64,000 nucleotides of DNA from Trichinella spiralis (lineage: Eukaryota > Nematoda > Enoplea > Trichinellida > Trichinellidae). The notes below the pieces were generated by a model. It was given only the letters and a program-made list of their open reading frames with translations, did no database searches and was not told the origin of the DNA. Where the stretch lies: assembly GCA_000181795.3 (NCBI GenBank), contig CM012954.1:9572892-9636891 (forward strand), read 5' to 3'. This document shows positions 44,769 to 56,758 of this stretch, piece after piece. The translations under genes were made by a program, and so were the position numbers. Each line of letters begins with the position of its first letter. Within the stretch, counting starts at the first letter, position 1.

Positions 44769-46945
44769 ATGAATGATTCTTCCATGACGTTTATTTATCA
44801 GCTTCCTTTTCGTAGTATGGAGATTCTCGTAAATTGTTTGGATGTGGACAACGGATGGGAAGAAGTTGGTAAGAAAAATTTAAAAAAAATGTTTAAGAAC
44901 TTTTATTGTTGTTGTAAAAATAGTATATCTGCTCTATTTCGGCTTTTTTTCTTTTTCAGCGGAGAAAAATTGAAAAGCGGTTACAAAATTTATACATTGA
45001 AAATTATTTAATTTTATTAGTTTAGTTTTATTTTGTCATTTTTACTTATCTTTCGTTTGAATTTTTTTACTTTAGACAGGCAGTGAAATTTATGAAAAAC
45101 AAAATTTCCATATGCACATTGTGGATGCACTCAGTTGCATTTTATTTTTGCAAACTCAGTGTATATATATATATGCATAAGAAGACTGTTAAACCGTATT
45201 AATTTTTAAAAATAAAATATGCAGAAAAGTTTTTTAATGCAATCAGCCTGTCTTTTGTTGAATTATTTAGCTTTTTTTGCTGTTGTTTTCAGGTGTACGG
45301 TTTATTTTAGGTAGAATTATGCAAAACGGAAGGTAGAAATTGTATCTTTATTTTTTCCATTTCAGCTGGTATGTTGAATTTCACTTTTCAAGAGGTTTGC
45401 TTTCTGCGCCAGGCTAGAAGCAGAAATAACTCTCCATCTGCGGAGATGCTGCAAATACTCAGCGGTAGAGGTGTTAGTCTGAAAATATTGAAAGAAGCTC
45501 TGCAGCAAGTAGGAAACTTTAGAGCTTTGGAATTGCTCGACAGTTCTAGTAAGTCCATTTCTAGCAAGTAGATTTTTGTTTAATTTGTAATTTTCTTTTG
45601 TTATCTTAGTTAAAGATTCAACGAGTGAAGACAAAAGTCCCCACAAACCGTTGTTAAATCCAGTTAACGAGAATTGCAATTTGCTGTTTACTGCATATGA
45701 TAATCAGCATCCAATGGAAAATAATACTATGGAAAAGAAGCCAGTCTCTGCAAATCACAGTGCAGTGATGTCCGTTCCAGGTGCACTGCGTGCTAGTTAT
45801 GAGGAAATTGTGCAAGCAACGGACAACTTTTCTGCCAGTAATTTGCTTGGTCATGGTGGTTATGGGATGGTATACAAAGGTATATGGAAAAATACTGTTG
45901 TTGCTGTGAAGAAGTTGGTTTTAGACAATTGTACTGATAAACAGCAACAACCTTTGCATAATCATGCAGCTGTGCAGCAATTATTGAAAGAACTCCAAGC
46001 ATTGACATTGCTTCGACACGACAACATTTTATCCTTGTACGGTTATTGTTTCGACCATATGGTACCCTACCTTGTATATCAGTACATGGCCAATGGTTCT
46101 CTTGAAGATCGGCTTCATAATAAAGTGAGTGAGTTGACGATTTTTTAAAAATATTTTTCTTTCAATTTATCATTAGCTGTGATTAAAATTTACAATGATA
46201 TTTTTTCACTGTATTGCAATATTGTTTGTTTGTTTGTTGTGTTTTCGATGCATTAAATATTTTAAGCGGATAGCTTTCATTTATTTCTAGAGTGAAAATA
46301 AGCTACTGACATGGATGGAGCGACTTAAAATATTGCTTGGCACATGTAGAGGCTTGAACTTTCTGCACACGTGCAGTGATCAACCCATAATTCACGGTGA
46401 TGTGAAGAGTGCGAATATTCTACTAGATCAACATTTGGAACCGAAAATTGGAGACTTTGGTCTGTGCCGTGTTGGAAAATTGCGTGACGGTGTAGACGAG
46501 CATCCTTTTATTGTATCACATATCAAGGGGACGCTTGCTTATTTGCCACCTGAATTTATTTCTAAAAAGTTAGTCTCGTCCAAGTTAGATGTGTACAGTT
46601 TTGGAACAGTATGCTTGAAAAACACCGTGCATTTTGACGCAAGTAGATCAGTGCGATGGGTTTTAGGTACTTTTTGAAGTAGCGACGGGCTTGCATCCTT
46701 ACAATGCGAATCGATGCCCGAAAAATTTGGTCTGCTTTATGCGCCATGAGAGATTTGAACGTGGTTCGGTGACGCATCTGATTGACCAGAGTTTGGGCGA
46801 AAATTCCCCTGAAGCAAATGTGGGCATGAAATTTTTTGAGCAATTTGTTCAAGATGCATTCTGTTGCACTGCTGTAGAGCCGGCTAGCAGGCCATGCCTT
46901 GTCGAAATACTGAAACATCTCGAAGCTCTTCATGCTGATTTATAA
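44769..46945 (+). CDS. IRAK/Pelle-family death-domain kinase (PIK-1-like)
   Basis: Five exons (44769-44868, 45366-45548, 45610-46124, 46291-46608, 46667-46945) give 464 aa. A death domain occupies about residues 8-95 (MEILVNCLDVDNGWEEVAG, LKILKEALQQVGNFRALELL). A ~55-residue linker follows, then the kinase: LLGHGGYGMVYKGIWKNTVV, AVKKL (catalytic Lys), YLVYQYMANGSL with the Tyr gatekeeper typical of IRAKs, IIHGDVKSANILLD and KIGDFGLCR. The catalytic loop has HGD instead of HRD, which is normal for Pelle/IRAK1/PIK-1 and not a loss of activity. In flies and worms this kinase acts below Toll-type or IL-17-type receptors through MyD88/Tube or ACT1 adaptors. Intron 3 contains a TTTG tract and intron 4 is only 58 nt. 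Confidence 0.92.
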
Positions 46946-47326
46946 TTTTTATTCAGTGTCATTTTTGGAAAATATTTTCCAATGCACATGATTGGATTAT
47001 TGTTGAAAAAAGTCTATGGAGCAGAGCAAGTCACTGCAGCAGACCGAGTATCATCAGTATTTATATTGTTCAGAAAAGGGGGCATGAATTGTCTCAAGGC
47101 TTTTAATTATTATACTCGAAGGATGATTAACAAAATTATTCAACAATTTCTGTGCATTTAGGTTATGTTATTATTGTGCAACAAAGTTGGATAATTTAAA
47201 CTGGGAAGATTGTGACGTTACGGTTGAATTTCGTTGTTCTTTTTCATCACTATTTGTTGCCGTATATTTCTTTGAATTTGCAAACTGAAACGATTATTTC
47301 CTTGTTCTTTGCTGAATCTGGAAAAT
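46946..47326. other. Gap between the IRAK/Pelle gene and TBC1D25
   Basis: A 381-nt spacer without coding signal, short enough that the TBC1D25 promoter or trans-splice site must lie within it. Confidence 0.45.
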
Positions 47327-50299
47327 ATGCTGAACTTCCAAGAGAAGTGTGAAGAGAAAAATGATCGAATACACATTCATCTGAAGGTTAGTAATGTAAA
47401 ATTGCATGCAGTATTTTAGTGTAATTTTGATTTATTTTTTGATATATTAATTTGTTCTGTTTGAAACAGAAATTTGAAGGCACTGTCCTTCAGGAAACTA
47501 AAGATTTGTTTGTCAGCTATGATCAGTTGAACAATGAACATCTACGAGATGTTGTGAAAGAAGTTTTTTCCATCAAGTCGTAAGTTGACGGTTAAATCTT
47601 AATCTGAAACTCGTATTTTAATAGTTTACTATTTTGTGCTACGTCGAATAAAGTGATTATATTTATTTTAGTTTGATTACAATATTTAAAAATGTTATTA
47701 TTAAAATTGAAAATTATATATTTTTTATTTAATTTTTAAATTAAGATTAATTTATCCATAGAAATGATAGTTGTTGAAAAATATTTTTGAAAAGCTTCTC
47801 TTGTTTTAGTGATTTTGTCATTTCTTACCTGATTTCAGATGATGATGGTAATTTTGTAAACTGTTATTTTTTACCTGTGTTGCTTGTAATTGATTCTGTT
47901 GTTATTTTTAGCTAATAAACCGCAGTCATTGAATTTAAAAGTTAGTGTCAAGTCGGTCGAAGATTTAGGTAATTCATTTTGTTGGTGTTCTTTTTTTTCC
48001 TCGCATATATGCTAATTTAAATTCATTTAAAACATCCTAAAGTTTGTGTCTTAAACATGAACTATTTTACTTTGTATTTTCTTGTGTTACTCTAGAATTG
48101 TTGTATTTTGCAGTATGTATTAATTATACGCAAGGTAATGAGTAATATTTATTGAAAAAAAATGACATTGAAAATGAACCTTTTTCTTAAATTCTAACGT
48201 GTGGTTGTAGATTTAGATGATTGGGAAATATTAGACTGCGATGAAGTTTTGGCAGTAGATCAGTCGTTCGGGAAAAACTGTGCTGGAGGCAGGTTGAATG
48301 TGAATTCTGCTTTTGGGGCCGCATTGATCAAGCTGTTCCAACCTAGCTCTAGCAAGAGTCGCGCATATTCGTGGTCTTTGAGCAAAACACCGTTGACGCT
48401 CGCAAAATACAACGAATACCTCGACAGTGAAGGCCGGATAATTCTTCTCAGCCAACTCAGACTGCGAATTTTCCAAGGAGGATGTGAGCCTCGGCTGCGT
48501 CGCATTGTTTGGCCGATTCTTTTGGGCGTTTTCCCGCCCGGTCTGACCAGTGCTCAAAGACATGCTTGTATGCTTCAGTTGCGTCGAGTTTATTTTCACC
48601 TGCGCCATTCGTGGTATCAGCGTTTGCCGAAAGTTCGAGCTGAGATGCGTTGGATGATGAATTCTATAAGAAAAGATGTGATTCGTACTGACAGAGAGCA
48701 TCCATTTTATGCTGGTGATGAATGGAACAATGCCGGTTTGACTTCACTTTTCAACATACTCACTACGTATGCTCTTTTTCACCCTCAGGTTGGTTGGTTT
48801 GTTTCTTCCTAAAAAAAATTCTCAGTTTCTGTAAATAAGGTACGCTTAAATTTTAATGCATATTAATCAGGTGAGCTATTGTCAAGGAATGGGTGATTTG
48901 GTATCGCCACTTTTGGTAGTGTTGGGTGACGAAGCGCTCGCTTATGTTTGCTTTTGCGCAATGATGAAACGTTTAAGTCGCAATTTTGCATTCGATGGTC
49001 AAGCGATGGCGAATAAATTTCACGATCTAGCCCAACTGATCCATTACTATGATGAAAAATTTTCCGCATACTTGAAAGAGGTCCATGCCAATGATTTGCT
49101 CTTCTGCTATCGGTGGCTTTTGTTAGATTTGAAGCGGGAGTTCAAATTCGACCACTCGTTGATTGTGATGGAAGTGATCTGGGCATCGACACTGTCGCCA
49201 CCGGTGCAAGAGATGGTGGAATTATTCGACCGTCAGTTGGCTATCTTTTGTCGTTTGAAAACTGTTCGCGACAAGAAAATGATCACTGGCAGCAATCGGT
49301 CGAGTTGCAGCCACGCATCCAAATGGAAGATTAATTGCCGACCTGCTCATTTGGCAACTGATTCCACTGTTCTTAGGATGCAGTTGAATTGTTGGAAAAA
49401 TTCCCACACGTCCAAAACGATTGACTTTTCCCCCAAGTACAGGTACGGAAATAATATGCACGTTTTTTTTATTTCGTTGTATTTACTGTAGCCACACCTG
49501 TTCTGCTTGTGAGTTTTTTGCAACGGCTGTTTTGCAACTGCCGACAGCAGTGTTCAACTTCGGCATTAACTCAGATTTTGATTCCGTTGCTTTGGCAGAT
49601 TTGCATATGCCGGTTTGTTCGCCAGCAGATTTGCAATGCAATACGAACGAACTTACTGTCGATGATGAACAATGCTGGCTCGACAGTTCTCTGTGGAAGA
49701 ACGCTTGCACATCGTCTGTACAATTTGCCAAAGAAGTTTGGTCATCTGAATCCGATAACGACGAAGAGCGAGATCAACTGGATGATGTGTTTGAAGGGAA
49801 TTGTTGTTGCCAGTTAACTTTGGGTAGAATTCAAGAGATGCTGTACAAGTTGGATTTTCCCAAAGAGAACTCTGAATTCCTTTCGACAAATAACGGCAGC
49901 TTGTCGTCGTCGACCTCGTCCTCGTCTGTGTTGTCATGTGCAGATGATTTTTGCATTTCTACTAGTCATCATACGAGCAACCAAGATTGTCTGAAAGAAA
50001 CTGGTACAAATATGGATTTGTAATTTTTCAATATCATTATGAATTACTTTCGAATTTTTTCAGAAAATTGCGGATCAAATGATGTGAATCAAAAACTGAG
50101 CAGCGATGAGCCGTTTTTGATTTTTATCTGCATGACGTTGATTTTAAAACATCGTAATTTGATAATGCGCAAGCGTATGGACATTAATGACATAACAATG
50201 TTTTTTGACAACCAAATGAAGCATTACAACGTGAAGAAGATACTTCGATTAGCGAGGCGACGTTTTGCTGATTATTTTCAAGATGATTTCTGTAATTGA
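47327..50299 (+). CDS. TBC1D25: Rab GTPase-activating protein TBC1D25 (OATL1)
   Basis: Eight exons (47327-47386, 47470-47579, 47810-47847, 47912-47968, 48211-48788, 48871-49442, 49492-50003, 50064-50299) give 720 aa. The N-terminal ~120 residues resemble the ubiquitin-like part of TBC1D25, with DDWEILDCDEVLA close behind. The TBC domain starts at LRLRIFQGGCEPRLRRIVWP. It holds the arginine finger IRKDVIRTDREHPFYAG (IxxDxxR) and the glutamine finger VSYCQGMGDLVSP (YxQ). LLFCYRWLLLDLKREFKFD follows. A long Ser/Asp-rich insert precedes the conserved C-terminal helix block (FLIFICMTLILKHRNLIMRK, LARRRFADYFQDD). Mammalian TBC1D25 inactivates RAB33B and RAB34 in autophagosome maturation. The start ATG is the first one in frame with the conserved N-terminus and is moderately certain. 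Confidence 0.9.
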
Positions 50300-51876
50300 C
50301 ATCTGCACACACATACTGTACATATATGTATTTACAAGAAATCAGATCATGCGCCATCGCATTTTTCTCTTGGTGAGGTATATATTATTGTGTATTAATT
50401 TTGCACATTTTGTTTTCGATATAGCACTGCTGTTCATTTATCTTTTCTGAAGTGTTTAACTCTACATTGCGCTTATAATTTAACTGGAAGTCTGTTTTTT
50501 TGATTATGTTAGCAAAGCAATTTTGCAATGAATAATTTATGTCACTCATTGATTTGGACATATTTTTTTAACCATTTGTTGAGCTTGTCGGTTGATCTTC
50601 TGAACATTTTGTGCACATTTTGAATGTCGAATTGAGGAGCAGTTTTAGACTTTTTCATTTAAGTGAAGCTTATATTCGATTTATTGTCAATCTTAAATTC
50701 AACCTAGTTGTTTGGTGGTTTTTTTTCTGGAATATCGATGATATACATGCACAAGTTGAAACTGCTTCATCGGCAACTTTCAAAAACGTTTTCTCTTTAT
50801 TTATTATACATTTTTACCTTTTATTTTTAGGCCATTTGTTATTTCTTTTTTTAACAGCATGATGTGATTGATACGCTGTATTTCTGAAAAGCTTCTCGAA
50901 AAGAAAAATATATTTTGAAAAACGATAGGTTTTTTTGGATATTTTAGCGCGTAATTAAAATGGTTAAGATTACAGAAAAAAGCGCATGTAGTGTAGTACA
51001 TTGAAAACATGAAGATTAATAAGTATTTGCATTAATTATATGCAATTTGAAAGCAGTATCAGATTGTTGATGTGCGTAAATGCCATATTACGTTGGAAAG
51101 ATTTGCACATTGCTTCGATTTTTCTGCTTCCACTTTTACATTTGTATTTTAATGCATAAAAAGAAAAGAGAAATTTTACAAGTTGTAATTGCTTTAAAGT
51201 TTGATCAGATAGCGTTTCGAAATTTGAAATTTGATTCCATTTTTGTTACATATCCTGACATGAGATGTAATAGCTGCTAAATAATTATCTTTTTATGAAA
51301 TAAATTTAGCAGAAAAAGTGCACATTGCATGACTTCTTGATTGTTGTTGTAATTATTGCATAACATTTTAGTTCACTATCGTGCTTTTTCAAATTTTCAA
51401 ACAAAATTGACGATAAAAGTAGTATAACGAAAAGTAGTAGAATTGCAAATCTGAGGATGGATACATCTTAAAAGAGTGGAACAGCTAATTTTTCTTCAAG
51501 AGCACATATTTGAATTATAAGACATTGTTACAGCTTTGAAATTGCTAAATGTTGATTCATGTTTCATTATTTATCTTCTTTTTTTTAAACGCATGTTTGC
51601 TTGTAGGCAGAACTGGATTTAACTATCACTATGCATGGTATGGGCGTACAATTCAAATGAATTGTATTTTTTGGTTTTTCGTCGTGAATTAACAATCACT
51701 GTCTGAAAATTGTTTCAAGCTGAAGCCCAAGGCTGCAATTTGTTGCCAAATTGTTTCAGGCTTGAAGCTACTGGACAAATTCTCGCATGAACTTGATTTT
51801 TTTGTTTGACAGCAAAGAAAACGGAAACTGGAAAGCGAGAAGAAGAGAATAAATATTCCATTTGCAAAGGTCGTGA
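50300..51876. other. Intergenic region after TBC1D25
   Basis: About 1.6 kb of AT- and T-rich sequence. No gene is supported. Confidence 0.5.
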
Positions 51877-53911
51877 ATGAAGTGTCATTCTGCTGCCATG
51901 TTGTACCATTGGTGGAAATCTTATGAGTTGCTTCATTCACGAAGAGTTCAGCTTGCTTTCTGCTTATGCACGACGGATGTTCATGAGCCCAACACTTACT
52001 TTGTCGTCCAGAAACTTATAACCAGGTAATTTTCAAATTTTTCAGTTGTAAATTTTTTTTCCATTCATATGCTAAAAACAACCACATGTTTGCTAAAATG
52101 GCTTGTTGCTTATTGCTGTTTTGAGTTTTAGATTGTTTTGCAGGTGAACTCTCGGTATCCAATCGAACATATTCTAGTGTAAAAGTTGAAAATGAATTCT
52201 TATTAATTTGTAATAATAATTGAAATTTTGTTACCCTTGTACATTGAAATTTAGTGTTGTTCAGTATGTTCGAAGCTTAATGTTTAGTATGAAAATCAAT
52301 TTTTGTAAAATGATTGTTTCTACCTTATTAAATAATATCCTTTGAGCCGGTATTAGCTATCGTGTGAAAGTGTAGGCAAACATCAGCGAATGATAGGAAT
52401 TGTTGTTATTGATTTATTTTCTCTCATAGCAAAATTAGCTTGTTCAGTCAGGTAAAATGATTGAGCCTCTGTGTTATATAATATGGAGAGTTTGATTCTA
52501 GTTCTTTGTTTATGAATGAATTTACTGCTGTTAGCCAGTTTGCAGCTAAGCGTTGGAGTTTGAAACGTCATTTCCTGGCTTAATGTATTGCAGTGTTAAA
52601 AATTAAACCGCCGTTGATTGTATTTCTTTGTTTGCATTTTTTAGTTCAATGAAACCCTTGTTTGTCAACGAAAATCTGTGTCTGTTGAAGACCACAAAAT
52701 CGACCGAGAAATTTCACTGGTGGCAACACTGGACTTTATTTGAAGCTATTTTTCAAAGCATCCTTTGCACGTAAGTGGTTGCTATTGTAATGTTTTTGAA
52801 GAAGTTTGAGTGGTACAGTGTAAGTTGTTTCAGTACTACTGGAAAAAGCTTCGCAATGCCTTACCTAAATTTAGCATATTATTATTGTGTTGTTGAGTTT
52901 TACTTTGTGTATAAGTTTGAGATAAAAAATATTTTTATCGTTGAATAACACAGAAACCCATTTTACGTCGAATGCCCATTTCAAGCTATTGCCTAGAATT
53001 AGCAATGAATCAACCAACCCTGCCAGTTGTAGTTTAATGTTGTATATTGAACTATTTAAATGCATTTTGAGCATACCTGTTTTCAGTTGTATTAGTATGT
53101 GCTAAAATTTCAAAGCTATTTATTATTGAATGTATGAAAATTAACCGACAAGGGGCAATGATGGATACAAATGTAATGATATTCCACTAAATTTTGCGAG
53201 AACGAGTTCGGTGTATCTATCTATCATTAGATTTTGAAATGCTATAGCACAACTTAATGCTACTTTTTTTATTAAGTTGAAAAATAAGAAACTATCAAGT
53301 TTTGAAATTTAAGTTTTCATGTGAATGTGTTAGTTAGTTTTTGTTATGTACTTTCACTGTTGAAATGCATCTTCTTCTTGGACCATTGAAAATAAATACA
53401 TCATGGATGGATGATGATAGTATTCACTTTTATGCTGTGAATTTATTCTGGCAATTACAAGTAGTAGACTGTAGTTGAGCAGATGTAATTTTTTGATTCA
53501 CATTTTTCAAATGCCTTTCTGATGACTATGTAATTAATGAAATTTGTGGCAAAATGTTTGTGGTTCAACAAATCAGAAGAGAACGTTTGATTAATGTATA
53601 ACCGGAAGTGACATTTGAATTTGAAGTTGGTGCGTTGGGAAAAAAGTGCAATGCAACTTTTGCAAGCTGAAAGCTATTTTTCAAGTTTTGTTTACGAAAA
53701 AATCACATTTGAAATGAATAAATAAAATAGCAGCAGCCTGTTTGAAGAAGTTTGCATGACGAAGCTGAAAAAAGCAAATGTTGCATGTTTTCTCAGAGGT
53801 GTTTCTTTTTTCCCATTGCGTATGCTGCCGGAAAGCATTGTTGCTGCTATGAGATCTCGTCTATTTGGAAGGGATTTATTTGATTTGTTCGTTTCTGGCT
53901 TGAGAAATTAA
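51877..53911 (+). CDS. Unrecognised small protein, three-exon model (tentative)
   Basis: Three segments join in phase: 51877-52025 (ending AG before GTAATT), 52645-52770 (after TTTTTTAG, ending before GTAAGT) and 53797-53911 (after TTTTCTCAG, ending TAA). The product would be about 129 aa. The first exon opens with ATG directly after an in-frame TGA, and a second ATG lies 7 codons later at 51898. Visible features are a Trp-rich start (LYHWWKSYELL), VHEPNTYFVVQKLITR, FHWWQHWTLFEAIFQSIL and a C-terminal MLPESIVAAMRSRLFGRD. No signal peptide or membrane span is clear. I recognise no family. Alternative splicing of the second exon into a segment at 54893 also keeps frame. The support is open frames plus good splice sites only, so chance is possible. 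Confidence 0.35.
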
Positions 53912-54422
53912 TTAAATATAATATTTGATTGTAATAAATTCGTCCGAAATGCATTTGGGGGAATTTTTCTCCAGCAAGATGGAAGAAGGGGAAATTTTGA
54001 TGCTTTTATTGATTGATGAATTAATTGTTGAGTTGAGGAAGAAGAGAAGCTACGCGTTTGCATGGACAAGAAGATTGCAAATTGGATAACTGACTAGCAG
54101 TAGTAAAACAAGGAAAATACGTACGTTGATAGCGATGATGAGGAAGAAAGAGCAAGGAGAGAGTAGGAAATGCAAGAAGTAAAAGTGAAAAATAATATCA
54201 GCGATGAATAATTTTTATCAGGCATTTTCCCCTATTATTAGCGGTACTTTTGGCAGATATTCAGAAAATGGAGGTCATTCGACAAACACGATTGGCTATT
54301 GTTTCATTCAATAAGTATCTGGCACTGTAGATGCGCTTTGCTTGAAAAAGAAGCCGCAGAAAATTTATTGTAATTTTTTTTTAACTCAGTCGATAAGTTA
54401 GTAAACTTTGTTTGAATGTTGT

Positions 54423-54423
<1 letters not shown>

Positions 54424-54455
<32 letters not shown>
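54424..54455 (+). repeat. (TA)n microsatellite
   Basis: About 15 TA units in non-coding sequence. A GC- and purine-rich island with two TCGACCTAG copies (near 54619 and 54664) follows. Confidence 0.9.
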
Positions 54456-54457
<2 letters not shown>

Positions 54458-54892
54458 ATGACCACGATGTACCACGTTTAAATATTTTTATTGAATTTTT
54501 TAAAAATAAATTCCAATGATCAATTGGAGAGAAAAGAGAATAGAAGGAGGAGGAGCGCCGAGACGGTGGCGGCAATTGGTTGGATAAATCAGCTAACGCC
54601 GAGAGAGAGAGCTAACAAGGTCGACCTAGCTACAAAAAGATAAAGCAGGTCCACGAGCACGAGTGTCGACCTAGAGTTTAGCAGGAGAAAACCTCTGTCT
54701 CTGTCATTGGCTGTTTGCAAATGATGAAGGCAAATATTTTTCAAGCGACACGTTTTTTTGCCTATTGTTTTTCTGCATTACATTTCAGCAATCAATTTCT
54801 GGTGTGCTAGAAGTGCAACTTTCAGCTTTTACATATTTATTAATTGCGCTGCTTTTTTTTGCTTTCAAAACAGAGAACGATCGATCAGTGGG

Positions 54893-56130
54893 GGAAGAGT
54901 TAGCTGTGCAACTACTGTATCAGCTGAAAGGACTACTGTTTTTCTGCTTCTTCACTGCTGTATCATGTGTGGAGGTTTTGTTTTCCGCAATGGTAAGCCG
55001 TCGTGTTAAAGTTGTAATCGGCCAATCATGCATGCATGCATGCCTGTGAATGACGTCAAATGCAGAAAGGTGGGAAACACGTTTCTGTGCTTAGCTGCTA
55101 GCTTGTTTGAAGCGTTGACGCACGCGCCTTGGCTATCATCAGTACTATCAGTTATTAATAATTGTGCAATTATTCGCCGTTCTATTGTTTATCTATGCTA
55201 ATCATAAATGAAATTTATCCGATCATTGGAATCATTTGCTTTTTCTTCATTTACTAAACACTTCTTCTACTACTTATCATTCTTATCGATAGTAACATTA
55301 GTATAGCATGTATAACAGAATTTAATTAAACAGAAAATAACATAAACATCATACTTGATTAACTATATGGGCACAGCGAGCCTAATGCAAATATTTGGAG
55401 TGGTAATTCTTCTTTGTTGCAATATCTTGTTTGATTTTTTTTCTTGTTTTAATTTCAATAATGATGGAAGTTAGTTATATGTAGGAAACGTCAATTTAAT
55501 TATGATAGCTTTAGCACTTTAGCAGTTTATTATTAATATTTGTCTTAGCATTAAACGTCGTCTGTTCACAGTGACGTATAGTCAGATGTTTTTCTTAAAA
55601 ATCAGACAGTCGATTTTGTTATAAAATGACGCCTTTTCATCAATATGCGCGTAGATTAGAACCTATATTGACAGCTAGCAAGCCGTCAAGCTTCAACGTC
55701 ATACAGCTGTTTGTCATTTCTTTCTTATAAAGCTCAGACAAGCGTGCATGTTTTTAAAAGGCATTTCATGTCACTTTTGATATGACTGTTTAATACTAAA
55801 AAAGGATTGTGCTTTCTAAATTTGTGCAATATTTTGTTTTCTCTGTCTTTCTTCTTCTTCTTATTATTATTATATTATAATTTTTATCACTGTTTTCCAC
55901 GCTGTAAAAGAACGTTGTACGGTTTGGTCAGTTGTGTCCACCATGCGCTTTGTCCATGCTGAATCATGCAAATTTCGACTTACCATCGTTGCTCAGTAGG
56001 TGTTCTTTTTTATTTCTAATGGAGTGAATCTACGTTGTGATGCAATTCAGTTGGGGGAATGATTTCAGTTAGTGGTGCTGTTTTTAAAAAAAATTGCAGG
56101 AGTTTTAAAAGCTTGAGCAGTTAATCCGAG
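54893..56130 (+). other. Cluster of coding-like exons of unknown gene
   Basis: The segment 54893-54990 follows a long pyrimidine run and AAAACAG, and ends at GTAAGC. It is open in two frames. One gives a membrane-like stretch (LLYQLKGLLFFCFFTAVS, CVEVLFSAM). The segment ending near 55997 after a CTGTAAAAG acceptor continues that frame (VVRFGQLCPPCALSMLNHA), and a last piece after TTGCAG near 56100 ends in a stop. The other frame also continues and ends at a TAG near 55998. I cannot choose between frames or find the start, and I recognise no family. Confidence 0.3.
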
Positions 56131-56581
56131 AATAATAATAGTAATAGTAATAGAAGTTTATATTGTTGTTGTTGTTGTTGTTTTTGAATTATTTATTGAA
56201 CTCGAAGTCAATTTTATACTTTTGAACCTAGTTTACATTGTTGATTAAAATGATATGCAAATCAGATTTTTGAGTTGAAAATTTGAATAATTTATAATCG
56301 AAGTATTTAACGAAGATTGAATAGCAATGTTGAACGGGGTTCAGTGTATTATTGTTGCTCTCAAATCACGGTATTCTTTTTCTTAATTGGAATGGTGATG
56401 AAAAAAATTGCTCATCAACTGTTGAACGAACAAGGATAAAACTATCACAAATTGTTACTTTGAAGGGCATATTTGAATTTTAAATTTATTTTCATTTATC
56501 AAACTGTGATGCTTTTTGTTTTCACGTGTTTGCTTTGAAATGCTATTATTTACATGTCTGTTATGATACAATCCTGTAAAA

Positions 56582-56758
56582 ATGTTTGACACTTTAAACA
56601 CGAACGCCGATCGTCTCGTTTGTTTAGAAAAACGCCTCCGTTATATGCTTACGCAAAATAAAGCATGCATTTTTGCTTTCTTTTCTTTCACATTTATCAT
56701 TGGAATCATAGCACTGGTTATATTTGCATGCCTTTTGCTGTTGCGCATGTTCAGATGA
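56582..56758 (+). CDS. Small single-pass membrane protein, 58 aa (candidate)
   Basis: A complete short frame starts with ATG six codons after an in-frame TGA, with no acceptor AG in between, so it is not an obvious internal exon. The first ~28 residues are polar and charged (MFDTLNTNADRLVCLEKRLR). Residues ~30-54 form one hydrophobic helix (IFAFFSFTFIIGIIALVIF, ACLLLL) followed by RMFR, a tail-anchor-like layout. Codon content is more balanced than in the surrounding AT-rich sequence. No homologue comes to mind. It lies 1 kb before the Dispatched-like gene on the same strand. Confidence 0.35.
   Translation: MFDTLNTNADRLVCLEKRLRYMLTQNKACIFAFFSFTFIIGIIALVIFACLLLLRMFR

Noticed and set aside
46380-46440. 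IRAK/Pelle kinase as a pseudokinase because of HGD in place of HRD
   Set aside because: HGD is the normal catalytic-loop form of Pelle, IRAK1 and PIK-1; the catalytic Asp, the Lys and DFG are all present.
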